NCBI GenBank assembly: GCA_003508835.1
Contig: PUFA01000007.1
Coordinates: forward strand, 15,895,001 to 15,959,000
DNA from: Eonycteris spelaea
Lineage: Eukaryota; Chordata; Mammalia; Chiroptera; Pteropodidae
Direction of reading: 5' to 3'
Length of the DNA: 64,000 nt
Shown: positions 24,184 through 35,378 of the stretch, one piece after another
How positions within the stretch are numbered: the first letter of the stretch is position 1
How the letters are laid out: each line of letters starts with the position of its first letter
The notes under the pieces: generated by a model
The model's database searches: none
Seen by the model: the letters and a program-made list of their open reading frames with translations, nothing else
Told to the model about the DNA's origin: nothing
Position numbers and translations under genes: made by a program

Positions 24184-24217
24184 AATTAGAGAGTAATATC
24201 AATTAGAGAGTAATATC
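24184..24217. repeat. Exact 17-bp tandem duplication
   Basis: AATTAGAGAGTAATATC occurs twice head to tail (24184-24200, 24201-24217) with no mismatch. Confidence 0.97.
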
Positions 24218-24254
24218 TAACCTCACTGAGATTAGGGCGATGGTTAACATCAGC

Positions 24255-24350
24255 CCTAAAGTGTTGCTGCTGAAATTCATTGAGAAAATGAGATGAACAT
24301 GTATGGAAAACAGCACAGTGATTGGCACATAGAAACTCTATCAGTGTGAC
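24255..24350 (+). mobile_element. MIR SINE 3' fragment
   Basis: GAGAAAATGAGATGAACATG, then TATGGAAAACAGCACAGTGA and TTGGCACATAGAAACTCTATC match the MIR 3' part (AAATGAGATAATGCATG, AGCACAGTGCCTGGCACATAG). Confidence 0.6.
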
Positions 24351-25689
24351 TTCTGTGTCCTCATATAGTGAGTAAAATGGTGGTGTGTTGTCAAGAAATT
24401 GCAATCAAAGAGATACAGAAGCGCAGAGCGAGGAGAGGTTAATTAAATGATAGAATTGTGGAAAGTTAGAATTCAAACTAAATAAATATTAAATGCACAG
24501 GTAGTCCTGAGAACATGAGAGGGGATGGATTTATATACAATTCCTGTCCAATTTTGTTTGACCTCAATAAATATCTAATTCCTTTCAGTTTTATTCAACA
24601 GTGCTGCTACTATATGCTTCATAGAGCCCCAATCCTAGACAAAAGAGAAGGACCTACTAAGTACATAAAATTTAAATCTAATAGGAATAAGACTAAAACC
24701 GAGTTAAAATGAGAATTATGCTGAATATTATTCTATGTGATTAAAGTTAAATTCAATATAATGTACTATGAACTGTGTTTTCCTTTGACATTACAAGTGT
24801 TGGATAATTTACTAAAAAAAAAAGAAGAAAGAAAAGAAAAATCAAATTGGTGGTTTTTATTTATGTAAAGTAAGAAAACATTGAAAAAGATGTGTTTTAA
24901 AACAAATATGGCATAATACATGCTAATAGGAAAAAGAGAGAAAAAAAGGACCTGCCATCTGATAGCTAAAACAAAAGCAAAAACAAAAATGTTCAAAATT
25001 TCAATTACTGTCATTTAGGCAAATGTTTATTGATCCAATGTCTTGGTTTCTACATCAAGGCTTCCTGTGATATTCATCTCAACTTGACTTTTTCCACATA
25101 AAAATGTTGGGGGTGGCCAGTAGAAAGAGCCATGCCTGCTTCACATATGCTTGTGAGTACCATCATATATGTCCAGTTTATTCTATATGTACATTCATAC
25201 CCTGTGTGTACTTGATATTACTCTCTATTCACTGAGTTTCCTGTGACCACATCTTCAGTCCTTAATAATTTTACTACCATAAAAGCGGACCTTTTATTTA
25301 GTGTCAATTCTTGATTGTGCCACATACAATCATTGGGAAGACAAGAATCCTGTAGAAAAATAGGTTTTGTATTAGTAAATGAGAAAATAGAATCAGTAGT
25401 TCTACAGAGGGCAAAAATGCTATGTGAATCTCTTGTATCCATGATAAAATATGTGATAGACACATTATGGTTATTGAGGAAAGATAAGAAGATCTATGTC
25501 TCAGCTAAGAGGAGAAAGTGATCAAAGCTTTCTTACACTGACTTAGCAATTTCTGAAAGTTATAGATACAAGTTAAGAGCTGATATCCTATTAATATGAG
25601 AGTGGAAAAATTAACATTTCTGGAAAATAATGACATTTTATTAATGTCTTTTATAATCATAAATTAACACTACAGATAATTAAAAATGC
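24351..25689. other. Unannotated sequence
   Basis: No gene supported; frames at 24515-24712, 24766-25014, 25218-25463 and 25315-25521 overlap on opposite strands and have no recognisable features. Confidence 0.4.
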
Positions 25690-25960
25690 AAAAAATTAAA
25701 TGGAAATAAAGTCACCCATCACTTCACCATCTAGAGTAAGATAAATATATATTAGGCATGTTCTCTTTTAAATATTTATGTACGTACACATACACACAAG
25801 CACATGCATCTAATCAAGCAGATATATACAAGTATAAATGTATTCCTGCACACAATTGTATGTACCTGTGCCACACAAATGGGTCATTCAGTAGCTACAG
25901 TTTTATATCATTTGACTTAGTACATTTGTGACCATTTTATTAAATATACTTAAAAATAAT
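25690..25960 (-). mobile_element. Probable old L1M 3' UTR, antisense
   Basis: GTCACCCATCACTTCACCAT, then TGTTCTCTTTTAAATATTTATG with TACACACA-type sequence, and TTTTATATCATTTGACTTAG resemble the AATCACCCATAATCCCACC-to-CACTTAACAATAT segment common antisense to old L1 3' UTRs. Family assignment is tentative. Confidence 0.35.
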
Positions 25961-25964
25961 AATG

Positions 25965-26555
25965 TCAGTTAATTAATTTAACAGGTATTTTCTCAGTGCC
26001 CATTATGTGCCAGGCACATTGGTAGATGGCTTGACTCCATCAGTGCAATAGAAAAAAACGCATGATAACATTCACACCAAAAGGAGGTAGAGATCTCTGC
26101 TCTCATGCAGCTTATTTTTTAAAAGAAGTAGAAAAACAATCAAAATAAATAACTTGATTATGTAGTATATTAAAAAGATGGTTAGTGCTATGAAAACCAT
26201 AAAGAAAAATTATAAAAATATATTGCTTAGAGAACTGGATAGAGAGGGTTGTTTTTTTAAACAGCCTTGGCAGGGCACACCTCACTGAGCAAGTGACATT
26301 AGAGATACTTGATGGAGTTGAGAACATGAGCCCTGGTAAAAGTAAACAGTGGAAGGATATTTCAGCCAGAGAGAATAACCAGTGCATTGGCCTTAAGGAG
26401 TGAGTGTGCCTTGTGTGTTCTAGGGGCAGTAAGTATAAAGGCTTCTATGGCTGGAGAGGAATGAGAAGGAGTAGTCTTGGTGAGTGTTGGGCAGGATACC
26501 CTGGATAGCCTTGTGAAGACTTTGCTTTTACTCTGAGTAAAATCTCAAGAATGAA
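25965..26555 (-). mobile_element. L2 LINE, antisense, 3' half (interrupted)
   Basis: The block opens with the L2 3' end (CAGTGCCCATTATGTGCCAG, then CTGCTCTCATGCAGCTTATT) and continues through GTTAGTGCTATGAAAACC, AGCCTTGGCAGGGCACACCT, CTCACTGAGCAAGTGACATT, AACCAGTGCATTGGCC and AAGGAGTGAGTGTGCC to TAGCCTTGTGAAGACTTTGC. These follow, in order, the antisense L2 3' UTR and ORF2-proximal text (GTGATAAGTGCTATG, CTGAGGAGGTGACATTTGAG, GGGCCTTGTAGGCCATGG). The match stops near 26555 and resumes at about 27232. Confidence 0.75.
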
Positions 26556-27231
26556 GAGCTGACTTCATGATAGTCACACAAAGTTCCGTGCTCAGAAGAG
26601 CTCTGCACTTCATTTAGGTTTTAACGTGGCTACTGTTTTGACATTTTTAGTGATTTTATCTTCGAATTTCTGTTGTGTAAGTAAAGCCTTATGGACCAGG
26701 GAGACAGTACTTAGAGCTTCCGCTCACTCATAATCTCTCCTTCTGTCTCCTCCCTCGCTCTCAAGGATGGAGTTTCAGCTCCTTGCTCCCAGGACCCTGG
26801 CATTCCAGAGCTTGTCCAGCCTTTCCCTGCCTGCTGCCAGCAGGATACTGAGCTGGACTAATGAACTGGTAGAGTTGATAAGGGGAAGCCCACAGTCTCC
26901 TGTCATCCTATACCCCCAGTGGGGCTTGAGCATGTTGCAGGGAGGATGGATAGAGCAAAAAGTCCATGAAGTGCCTGGAGGGGCAAGGCTGCAGCTGTTT
27001 CTACCCTGGGGTGACAGACAATTAGTGGAAGGCCTTGCCCTGCCCCACCACCACCCCATCCAGGTATCAAGCATGATCAGATAGTGAAATATTTGTCAGT
27101 CACCCATGCCCATCTACTGTGGGTTGAGGTGAAGAGCCTGTGAAAGGAGAGATTAACTTCTCTGCCCTCGCTGTGGGCCCATATTTTTATTTTGTGCTGG
27201 GCCTCTCAAATTATTAAACCAGCTTTGGGAG
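26556..27231. mobile_element. GC-rich insertion in the L2; old interspersed repeat of uncertain family
   Basis: About 676 bp that do not belong to the interrupted L2 and are clearly richer in GC than the surroundings. The left edge (CACACAAAGTTCCGTGCTCA) and right edge (GGGCCCATATTTTTATTTTG, then GTGCTGGGCCTCTCAAATTATT) resemble the two ends of a known mammalian repeat with CAAAGCTCCGTGCTCAGAAG near one end and GCATTTTCATTTTGCACTGG near the other; I cannot name the family. AGAAT occurs at both junctions, a possible short target duplication. Both strands are open for about 100 codons (26767-27084 plus, 26775-27074 minus); neither looks like a known protein, and GC-richness by itself lowers stop frequency. 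Confidence 0.5.
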
Positions 27232-28060
27232 AATATTAAGCAGAGGAATAAAATGATATGTCTCAAATTTTTAAAGAATCACTTTTGCCATATTAATAAG
27301 AAGTTACAGAATGGTTTGGTAGATAACAGGATGATATTGTATTAATCTTACCAAGGGACTAGACTGTCTCAGATTAGAGTGGTGCCAGTAGAGTTGGTGA
27401 GAAACAGTATAAATCTGCATGTATTAGAAAAGAGATGAAACATGATTGCCTGGCTACACAGGACATAGAATGTGAGCAGTAGAGGAGTCAAGAATAACTC
27501 AAGTTTTTGGCTTGAGCTACTGAAATAACTGAGTCATCATAATCTGATATGGATGGAGGATGGTAAGGGCAGATCTGGTTTGAGATTAGGGAGATGAGTT
27601 TAGTCTTGTTCATGTTTATGATGTTATTAGGTAGATAAGCAAGTTATAGAATAAACAGCTAAATGTTTGTGGTTTAGAAAATAGTCTGTTATGAAGATAT
27701 CAATTTGGAGTTTCAGCTTATAGATAGTTTTAATGTCTTGATGCCCAAGTGAGATCATTGAGGAAGAGTAATCATAGATAAGAGAAGAGGAACAAGAATT
27801 AATCTCTCCAGTCCAATATTAGTAGCAGACAATTAGAAGTGTCTTATTCTAGTAGTGGGTCAGCTATGTAGACTTTAAGACAGAGAAAGAATAACTATTG
27901 GAATGAGGAATACAAGGAGTATGTTATCATTAGAGCCAAGAGAAGAAATTCTAATAAGATGGATCAACTGTGTCAAATGTTACTAAAGAGTCAAAATAAG
28001 AGCTGTGACAATGACTGTAACAATGACCATTGTTTGGCTAAATTATCGTCTTTTCATTCT
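27232..28060 (-). mobile_element. L2-type LINE, antisense, second part
   Basis: ATTAAGCAGAGGAATAAAAT, TTTTTAAAGAATCACTTTTGCC, AGGAGTCAAGAATAACTCAA, AGTTTTTGGCTTGAGCTACTG, TTGTTCATGTTTATGATG and GATCAACTGTGTCAAATGTTAC continue the same high-copy antisense element (family: GAGCAGAGGAGTGACATGAT, AAGATCACTCTGGCTGC, GAGTCAAGGATGACTCC, GATCAACTGTGTCAAATGCT). Distal parts are more decayed, and the L2 attribution is less certain there than at the 3' end. Confidence 0.6.
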
Positions 28061-28749
28061 GGTCAGCTTTTCCCTCTTGAAAAAAAAGGCTGCAGTGATT
28101 ATGTATGGGAGAGTTTACTTTTATATTTGTGCTCGATTAGGACTATTTCTGTAGTGTATAATTAATTATAATAATTTAAAATAGAAACATGCGAGTGTAG
28201 AAATATCTATGCTTATAAGTTCAATAAGTTTTTCAAAGAACAACAAACCCTGTATGAAACAACTGATAAAATTTTAATGAAGAATGTGAAAGAAGTCTTG
28301 ACTGGAGAGGTAGTCCATGTGTCTGGATAGGTATACTTAGTAAGATCTATAAGCATATACTTTTTTGAGAAAAACTTCAAGTAGGAGTAATAAAAATTAT
28401 CTAATGGTTATGTTACAAGCAAAGGGGGAAAATCAGAATGATAGGTGGAGAATATAAATAAGAGTCTGCTGTGTAACAGATGAAATTTGTGATCAAATAG
28501 TGGAACATTTGATCAAAGAACAAACAAACATATAATAAATTAATTTCACAAAAGGACGAGCTCAAAGAAGAAAGAAAAGAACTCAGGGAAAAGATGAAGT
28601 CACCATAAAGAGATGATATATGAACTGGAAATACCTGGGAGGAAAAAATAAAAGTAAAATATAAGGTTGGGATTGGAACGGGCCCAAGAAGGAATAAATA
28701 TAACAAGCAAAGGCGGTGTCATATATATGGGGCTACCGGAGGAAATAAT
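28061..28749. other. A-rich unannotated sequence
   Basis: Purine/A-rich on the plus strand, possibly a continuation of the L2 or old L1/HAL1 debris. No gene. Confidence 0.35.
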
Positions 28750-29060
28750 AAAACAAAAAGAAATAGAAGAAATGTTTTAAGAATTAACACAAGTAAAAAA
28801 AAAAACAACAACAACAACAACAACAACAACACCAGAAAATGATAGGGGACTTCAATACATAAATTAGAAAGGTACAGTTTGAGGAAATATTAATCTAGAA
28901 TGAACTACACGTAGTATATCCCCAAATTTCAAAACGGTTAAAGGGGGAAAAAAAGTTAGCTAGCCTTAGACTTGTTTATAATACCATGCAACATATGAGA
29001 GTAGAACTATATCCACAAAATTTTCAGAGGCACAAATAGCATTTATTAAAGAACAAAAAG
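28750..29060 (+). mobile_element. Old L1 (L1M/HAL1-like) coding-region remnant
   Basis: GAAATAGAAGAAATGTTTTAAG, GGGGACTTCAATACATAAAT, AGGTACAGTTTGAGGAAATA, TTAATCTAGAATGAACTAC, TTTCAAAACGGTTAAAG and TTTTCAGAGGCACAAATAGC resemble mid-element text of ancient L1s. It is interrupted by the CAA repeat. The A-rich plus strand to about 29700 may be more of the same element. No ORF survives. Confidence 0.4.
28803..28832. repeat. (ACA)n microsatellite
   Basis: Ten CAA/ACA units following an A11 run at 28795-28805. Confidence 0.95.
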
Positions 29061-31104
29061 TTGATATTCAAGATTTAGAGAAAATTGGTCACATGGGTAG
29101 TTTTTTAGGGATTTACGAAATTTGGCCAACCCAAGATATAAATAAGAATAAAAGCAAAGGTTTTGCTTGTCAGTAATTAATCCATTTAATCTTAAGAAAA
29201 AAGTCAAATATTAAACAATGTTAAAATGTGAAAATATTAAATGTGATAAATATAATAAAATGTATATTATCGCTGAGATAACCTAGAAATCATATAACTA
29301 AAATTTTTTAAGAAGAAAGTACTAAGGTAGGATGCAAGAAAATATTCTGATTTCTTCACTTTTACTAGGTTGGCAAAGAAGCCTATATAAAGCTGACATA
29401 TAAAATAATAGAGGTATTTTCATATTTAAAAATGAAAGTATAAAAAGAATAAAAATTAAAATAGTTTTTTATTGAGTTTATATTGGGTAGAAGTGTGAGA
29501 AATAGGAAGTACATTAATCAATCATCATAGTATTGGAAGATAAATAGATAATGCTGAAAGAAATAAAATATTAGATTTACTTTATCAGGTTACTTATAGA
29601 AGTAATATTAGGAATCAGAGTGTAAGTCTTCATAAAAATCAAGTAAATTATATAGTAATAAGGAACTCAGTTTATACTGAAAGTTTATAGAAATTATAGA
29701 CCTACAAGTTGTTTTGTAAAAAACTTCTAAGAAAGCTACTCTGACTAATAGGAGAAATGTCTTCTGTACTGATATTCCTAAACTCAGAGCAAAATGTTAA
29801 TAAAACGTAGCAATCTTAGTTTTCTACCATTTGATTTATATTCATATTAACAAAAGGACTAGAATTTTATGCCCTCTATCACCATTTTCTGGAATCATCT
29901 GTGAACTTTCTTGTTCAGTCTAAAGCAGATGTCATCCCTCTTCTAAAACCAGGTATTGATGGTATTTTTTTTTTTTTACCTGCCACTATCTATGCCAGTG
30001 TTTAATTCCATCCTATATAGTTGCTTAAATGCTTATTCACTTTGTGATGATGGCAAATCCAGATCCTTTCAGGCCACAGTGCTCATTTGATGGGTAATAA
30101 TCTCACTCCCAGATTCTCTGCATTTTTCTCCAGCATATTTACAGCTTTCAATTTTACTTTATTTACACAAACATTTTCATGTAAGAATTAGTTAGTGCCT
30201 AGTTCATAATCCTAGAATCTAGAACATATTTCCTCAAGAACAATTCTCTATGAAGCCATTAAATAACTGTGTGAAACAATTTCAAACACAAACAAGATCA
30301 GTTTACATTTTCCCCCTAGTATTATGGGTCCTTCTCACCCTATATATTTCACTTTCAAGTGATTAAAGAACAGAAAGATATGCCTCATAGTTTTTCTGTA
30401 CTCACCCATTTTATGAAACAGTGAGCCTTTTTCTTGAACAGAAATGTTTCGAAATAGAAAATTGGAATGTCTTATAGGTGAATACATATTTATTAAGCAT
30501 TAGTTTGTGCCAAGGTCTAGTTATTCAGGGTCTAGTGACAAGTATGGTTTAGACGGATCAGCAGGATCCACATGTGGAAGAAGTTTAGCAGCCATCAGTC
30601 ATGTGCCAAGGTTTCCAGGGAAGTTCAAATAAAAAGACAAAGCAGATCCAAAATCATTCTGAAAACAAGGTTTTTGAGTTAAATTCTAGGACTCTAGAGC
30701 CAGTGTATGGATGTGGAGAGGTCTGTGAACTTTCTGAAGGAATCAAGCATTACACTACTATAAAATAAGTGTTATGAGCATATAAAGTCAGATATTAGGA
30801 GCACAGAAAGCACAAGCAGAGGGTATAGACTGACAATTTCACAAATCCCATAGAAAATATGTATTAAAACTTTTCATAGATACCTGGTTTGAGAAAAGAA
30901 ATTGAAAACCTGTAATGCAAGGTAAGTTCAGAGAATCAGTAGAACACAAATGGAAAAGTTACAGAATTTATTTAGTATAATTTCTTATCAAATCTAATCA
31001 TTTCTTTCTTGGGTATAGTTTAAAAATATAAGGGAAATTATAAACGTGCTCAAAATATAAGAAAAATTTTTGACTTGCTACCTTGTAGAGATGAAAATAA
31101 ATTT
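29061..31104. other. Unannotated AT-rich sequence
   Basis: No gene. A weak L2 3'-end-like piece, antisense, sits at about 30475-30540 (TATTTATTAAGCATTAGTTT). A T12 run lies near 29967. Confidence 0.4.
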
Positions 31105-31260
31105 TATCCCTCTTACCTGTTAGCCATAAAACCATTGATAAGTCACGTAACCTTGTTTAACCTCAGTTCCTTGCTTATGAAAGATGAGGGTGATATTTAT
31201 CTTCTTGCCTTGGGAGTCTTATGAGATAAGAAAATGTAAAATATCTGACCACTGTACTTG
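31105..31260 (+). mobile_element. MIR SINE fragment
   Basis: GATAAGTCACGTAACCTTGT, TTAACCTCAGTTCCTTGCTT, ATGAAAGATGAGGGTGATAT and GAGTCTTATGAGATAAG follow the MIR core and 3' part. The ACCACTGTACTTGCCCATAA end is decayed. Confidence 0.6.
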
Positions 31261-32049
31261 CCCATAATGAAGTCATAAATATTATTGTTTTTGTACTGGA
31301 CACTTTTGGGGGTTTTTGTTTTAGACCGGGCAGCAGTATTGGTAAATATGTGATTCCCTCTCCTCCAGGGGCACCCTGCAACATAAATGACTGGGCTGAA
31401 TTGAGCATTGAGTAATGGATGCTTCAGTCACTTTCTGTGTAACCCCCTCCTTTACTTCAACTCCATATTTGAACCATGAGATACAATTTTCATTTTATTT
31501 CATCTTGAGAATTGAAATAAATCCTAAGTGATATGTGAACCTAAGTTATAGGTTAGCCAGAAGTGATTAAACACAGTTTATTCTGAATCTGGTCTTCAGA
31601 GGAAAAAAAAAAAAAGGAACAGAAAATAGGAAAACAAATTAACCAAAACAAACAAACACCCAAAGAAGTACAAACACAATATCTGGTATACAGGGACAGA
31701 GCATAATTATATTCTGCCAGCCTGGATGCCCAATGACTGAGATTTTCTTAGTTCACCTTGTCACTTTCGTCATTGCATTCATCAATTCTATATATTTCTG
31801 AAACTCAAGTTTACCATTTTTATGGAGCTAGGTTGGCTTGTTTCTGTTTGAGGCATTTAAATTATCTCTCACATAATCAATTTTTTTCTTCATTTCCATC
31901 CTAAGAATAACCCAGAAGTTTTAGCCCCTATCCGTCCCCTGCCCCAAACCATTAGCTTAAGTCTTCATATTAATTAAAGAGGAATAGGTTTTGAGATAGT
32001 AATTCAATTTGGTGTTTCTCTTATCAGATTCTTATTTCAAACTCTTTTC
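31261..32049. other. Unannotated sequence
   Basis: No gene. The minus-strand frame at 31175-31408 begins inside the MIR and is unsupported. An A13 run lies at about 31602. Confidence 0.4.
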
Positions 32050-32700
32050 ATATTTACCTCAAGTTCTGGAATCTCAGCTATTCTGTCACTAGCCTGGGAG
32101 AAGTACAAATACAGATTATCTCAAAGCAAACTGATTAGCATTAAAAAAATATATATCTCCCGAACTGATGAAATGAAAAACCTAAACAAGCACCATTGGC
32201 ATTGCCAAATAAATCTAATTTTTAATGATTTTTGCTGTTTTACTGATCTCATGCTTTCTCATTAGCACATCTAAAAATACTTTGCAAAGTCTATGATTAC
32301 CATCTAGATAGTAGGATTTTATTAAAAATATTTAGACTTTACAAGAGCTAGAGAAAAATGTTGAAATAAAAACAGGGCACTGGTCAGGAATGAGTATTAG
32401 TCATTCATTTGCAATGCAAATACTTCTCCCATTTGTGTAACACCCAAGAGCACATTTAATGTTGATTGACTCTGGCCTTCACTTTTGCCAAACACTGACA
32501 ATTTAAGGAAAGGAAGAAAGCAAAAAAAAGCTTTCTTTTAAGGCAAGATAAGAAGACCTTGCATGACTTTTTGGCTTAAGTAGAATTTCCCCAACTTTTC
32601 AAATGTCTCAAATAGTTTGAAAACAGAAGAACTTTTTCTTTTTCTCTCTCTTAAATCCCTCTTTGGTTCTTTTAAGGCATTTTATTCAGAAGTGTAATAA
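32050..32700. promoter_or_regulatory. Candidate conserved non-coding block with PORE-like Oct site
   Basis: About 650 bp of repeat-free, high-complexity AT-rich sequence of the type seen in deeply conserved non-coding elements (AGCAAACTGATTAGCATTAA, CATTGGCATTGCCAAATAAA, TTAATGTTGATTGACTCTGG). It includes a PORE-like POU site at 32407-32421, a GCATTGCCAAAT NFI-like half-site, TTAATGATTTTTG and TGATTGAC motifs. There is no protein-coding signal. The call rests on sequence texture and motifs only; without cross-species alignment it remains a hypothesis. Confidence 0.3.
32407..32421. promoter_or_regulatory. PORE-like Oct-factor dimer site
   Basis: ATTTGCAATGCAAAT differs at one base from the palindromic Oct-factor recognition element ATTTGAAATGCAAAT known from the osteopontin enhancer, and contains a perfect octamer ATGCAAAT. 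Occupancy is not shown. Confidence 0.35.
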
Positions 32701-33504
32701 GACCTTATATTAAAAATGCAATTGCTTTCCCTTTTCTATTTGGTAGAAACAGCCATAAAAGACCATAAGCTGAAAATATTCTTGAATTCTATTTAGTGAT
32801 GTTTTGGCTGTGATTTTTCTGACCAATAACAAGAGTTAATCTTAGGAATGCAAAAGGTCTTAGTCTTATAAACCTCCTTATAAGCCATTCATTATTTTGT
32901 ACTGTAGTTTGCACTTAAAAATGAATTAGACAAGGCAATTTTTTTCCAGCTTCAAATAAACTTATTCAAAGCCAGAATATATGATCCAAAGGTCAAAGCC
33001 AATCTGCCCAGGCTTCTCTTTAAACTCCAAGAGTTCATAAACTGAGAGTTGTTTATTTTTATATTTCTGAGGGAATATTCTGATCATGGTCTGGTATAAA
33101 CACATTTTCTTTCATAAGGAAAGTATGGGAGTATTTTAATAGTCTCCGTCTTTCTACTTTCATGAAACTGCTTGATGTAAAGGAAAATTATATTTTTTTC
33201 ATTAAAATTCTGTTTTTCAAGCTGCATGTTGTAGCCAAAATTGTGTCATGAAATCAATGAATCCAATGGAATATATATCCAAAAATAATAACAGTAAGTT
33301 AAAATACAACAAATATACAATAATGTAATACATAATAGAGTAGAACACTTAAAATATTTATTGCACATTATGAAAGTTCCTTTGTGTGTATGTGTGTGCC
33401 GTGTTGGGTCATGATGCAAAATATATTTCTTATTATGTTTTTATCTCAGTTTATTTAATCAATTACCCAACTGAGTAACTGAAAGAAATAAATTTTTTTA
33501 TCTC
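32701..33504. other. Unannotated sequence
   Basis: No gene or repeat family. A nuclear-receptor-like CCAAAGGTCAAAG occurs near 32987. It may belong to the conserved-looking block to its left. Confidence 0.35.
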
Positions 33505-33890
33505 TTGCAATAACTATGGCCAGGAATTCAGGTGGAGTACAACTTATCTGGATGTCTGTTGCCCCAGCTGGAAGATTTGAAGTCTGCTCTTACCTAAAGG
33601 CTCATTCACTTTCATGTCTGCCAGTTTGGACTGTCAGCCAGAACACCTTTATGTGGCTTCTCCATGTGACTGGGTTTTTTGTCACAAGTCGAAGTCTGGG
33701 TTCTGAGAACAACCATTGGAACAGAGCGAGAAACAGAAGCAGCATTGCTTACAGTGGTCTAGCCTCGGCAGTGACAAATTCAGTCACTTCAATTACATTC
33801 TATTGGCATAGTTATAAAGGTCCACTGAGATTCAAGATGGCTAAATGTGGACTCCACCTCTTCATTGAAGAATGTCAATATCGCCTGTAA
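33505..33890 (-). mobile_element. MLT1-like LTR, antisense
   Basis: GGCCAGGAATTCAGGTGGAG, TCTCCATGTGACTGGG, GTCTAGCCTCGGCAGTGACA, CACTTCAATTACATTCTATTGGC, GAGATTCAAGATGGCTAAAT and GGACTCCACCTCTTCATTGA are ordered as in antisense MaLR LTRs (ATTCTATTGGTTAAAGC, then CAGCCCAGATTCAAGG, then GACTCCACCTCTTGATGGG). The 124-codon frame here (33516-33890) is LTR sequence read backward, not a gene. Confidence 0.65.
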
Positions 33891-34289
33891 AAAAATATCT
33901 GGATCAGAATATATATTTGTATGGCCCTTGTTTAAAAATAATATTTGCTGCTACAGTAGTAGAGGAAAAAAAAAAGAAAAATTTAAAAGTTTTCGGTCTT
34001 TGGTTACAACTGTTGGGATATTAAATGTTGAATATGAGACATGAAGAGATTTACATTGAAAGAACCTCCACCAAAATTCCTGATCATTGATCTAGAAGAC
34101 ACATAGGAAAAATAGTTTTTATTTAGAGTAAAGAAGGAGAAATGTCATGAGTATCATAGAGCCTCAAGTCCTTGGAGATATATATTGGTCCAAATGAACC
34201 TGACATCTTTTTTCTCTTCTTGTTTTCAGTGGTGTACTTCATATTGTTGGGTAATGGGAGACATTCCAAATTTTAAAGTAATTAATTAA

Positions 34290-34620
34290 TTTTATGCAAT
34301 TTATATTGACTATTATTCAACTGCAAGCATTATTCTAGCACTGGAGTGGATATTTTACTAAATAAAACAAGATAGCAGCTCTTAGCAAACATACATATCA
34401 GGAGAAATCCGTAATTAGGAGAAATACATACATATATGCCATTTCAATATACTGTATTCCATGCAGAAGTAAGGATAACTGCAGGCTGGTATGGAGATTG
34501 AGAGAAAAAGATGTCTGGTTCTAGTTGAAGGGTTTGTAAAGGCTTTACAGAAGAGCTGCCTTTTAAATTGCATCTTGATATATCCCTAATGCTAAGGTAT
34601 TCTACACAATGGTCATTGGT
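34290..34620 (-). mobile_element. L2 LINE fragment, antisense
   Basis: GCAAGCATTATTCTAGCACT, then CTGCAGGCTGGTATGGAGAT, then GTAAAGGCTTTACAGAAGAG and TTTTAAATTGCATCTTGATA follow the antisense L2 3' region (GGAAGGCTTCCTGGAGGAG, then GAGCTGAGTCTTGA). Decayed. Confidence 0.5.
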
Positions 34621-34689
34621 TATGTTATTGTAGTTTCTGGAGAAATAGTACTCATAGCAGATGTGAGAGTTGAAATAGAATTACCAAGT

Positions 34690-34950
34690 TGGACATAGGA
34701 ATGGATTGATTCTAATATTGGTTAAGAGTAAGGTTCAAACTCTGCTATCTGTGCGGAATTGTGTACCTTGTCAATTCCTGAACTTATCTATGCTTCTTCA
34801 GGTTTTTTCCTGAAAAGTAAGAAAAATAGCAGTATCTCCTTTACTATACTATCATGGTGATAAAAGGAAATGGTATTTGTGAAGTCATAATGATAATGTT
34901 TGACATGTCTTAAGCACTCAGGAAACATCTATCAATATTTATTATAAATA
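34690..34950 (+). mobile_element. MIR SINE, near full length
   Basis: ATTGGTTAAGAGTAAGGTTC, TCAAACTCTGCTATCTGTGC, GTACCTTGTCAATTCCTGAAC, TGAAAAGTAAGAAAAATAGC, GGTGATAAAAGGAAATGG and TTAAGCACTCAGGAAACATC follow MIR from its 5' part to the tail with good order. Confidence 0.75.
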
Positions 34951-35187
34951 AAATGTCATAGATGAGAAGAAATTTTGTATAGTTTATCAGAACTAAACTT
35001 GCTTAGCAAAAGTTAAGCTAAGGATGTAGTAATTTCAGAAGTCATCATCATTAAAATACAAATGGAATAAGAGCAATGAACAAAGTCAATCACTTTGACT
35101 TGTGTTTCAATCCTGTGATGGTATGTAGCACAATAAATACTGTGTTGCCCATTTTTATTATTTGTTTATTCAAGATTTCTTTGTGTC

Positions 35188-35378
35188 TCTATCAGTGAAG
35201 TTTCAACCAGAAAAGCAGAACCAGTAGGAATATATAATTTATATCGAGAGATTTAGCAAATAGTTGGCTAATGAAATTGGGGGCTGTAGTCAAGTCTGAA
35301 TTCCTGCTGCCAAGGCAGGCCTTCAGGGAGCATAGGCTGGAATTGGAACTCTTCAGGGCTAAAGCTGCTAAGGTAGGC
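35188..35378 (-). mobile_element. ERVL-type LTR, antisense, part 1 (split by L1)
   Basis: AACCAGAAAAGCAGAACCAG, TAGGAATATATAATTTATAT, CGAGAGATTT, AAGTCTGAATTCCTGC and CAGGCTTTC-like text follow the antisense of the LTR family that begins TGTGATGGTTAATTTTATGT and ends CTGTTTCTCTGGAGAACCC. It breaks off at 35378 where an L1 poly-T begins and resumes after 35692. Confidence 0.7.

Noticed and set aside
25081..25150. GGGGTGGCCAGTAGAAAGAG considered as a tRNA-derived SINE start
   Set aside because: No A/B box pair, no SINE body and no A-rich tail follow.
26767..27084. 105-aa and 99-aa frames on opposite strands
   Set aside because: They lie in a GC-rich inserted repeat, where stops are rarer; no recognisable domain and no splice signals. 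Kept as a repeat feature, not as a gene.
33516..33890. 124-aa plus-strand frame
   Set aside because: It is an MLT1-like LTR read antisense.
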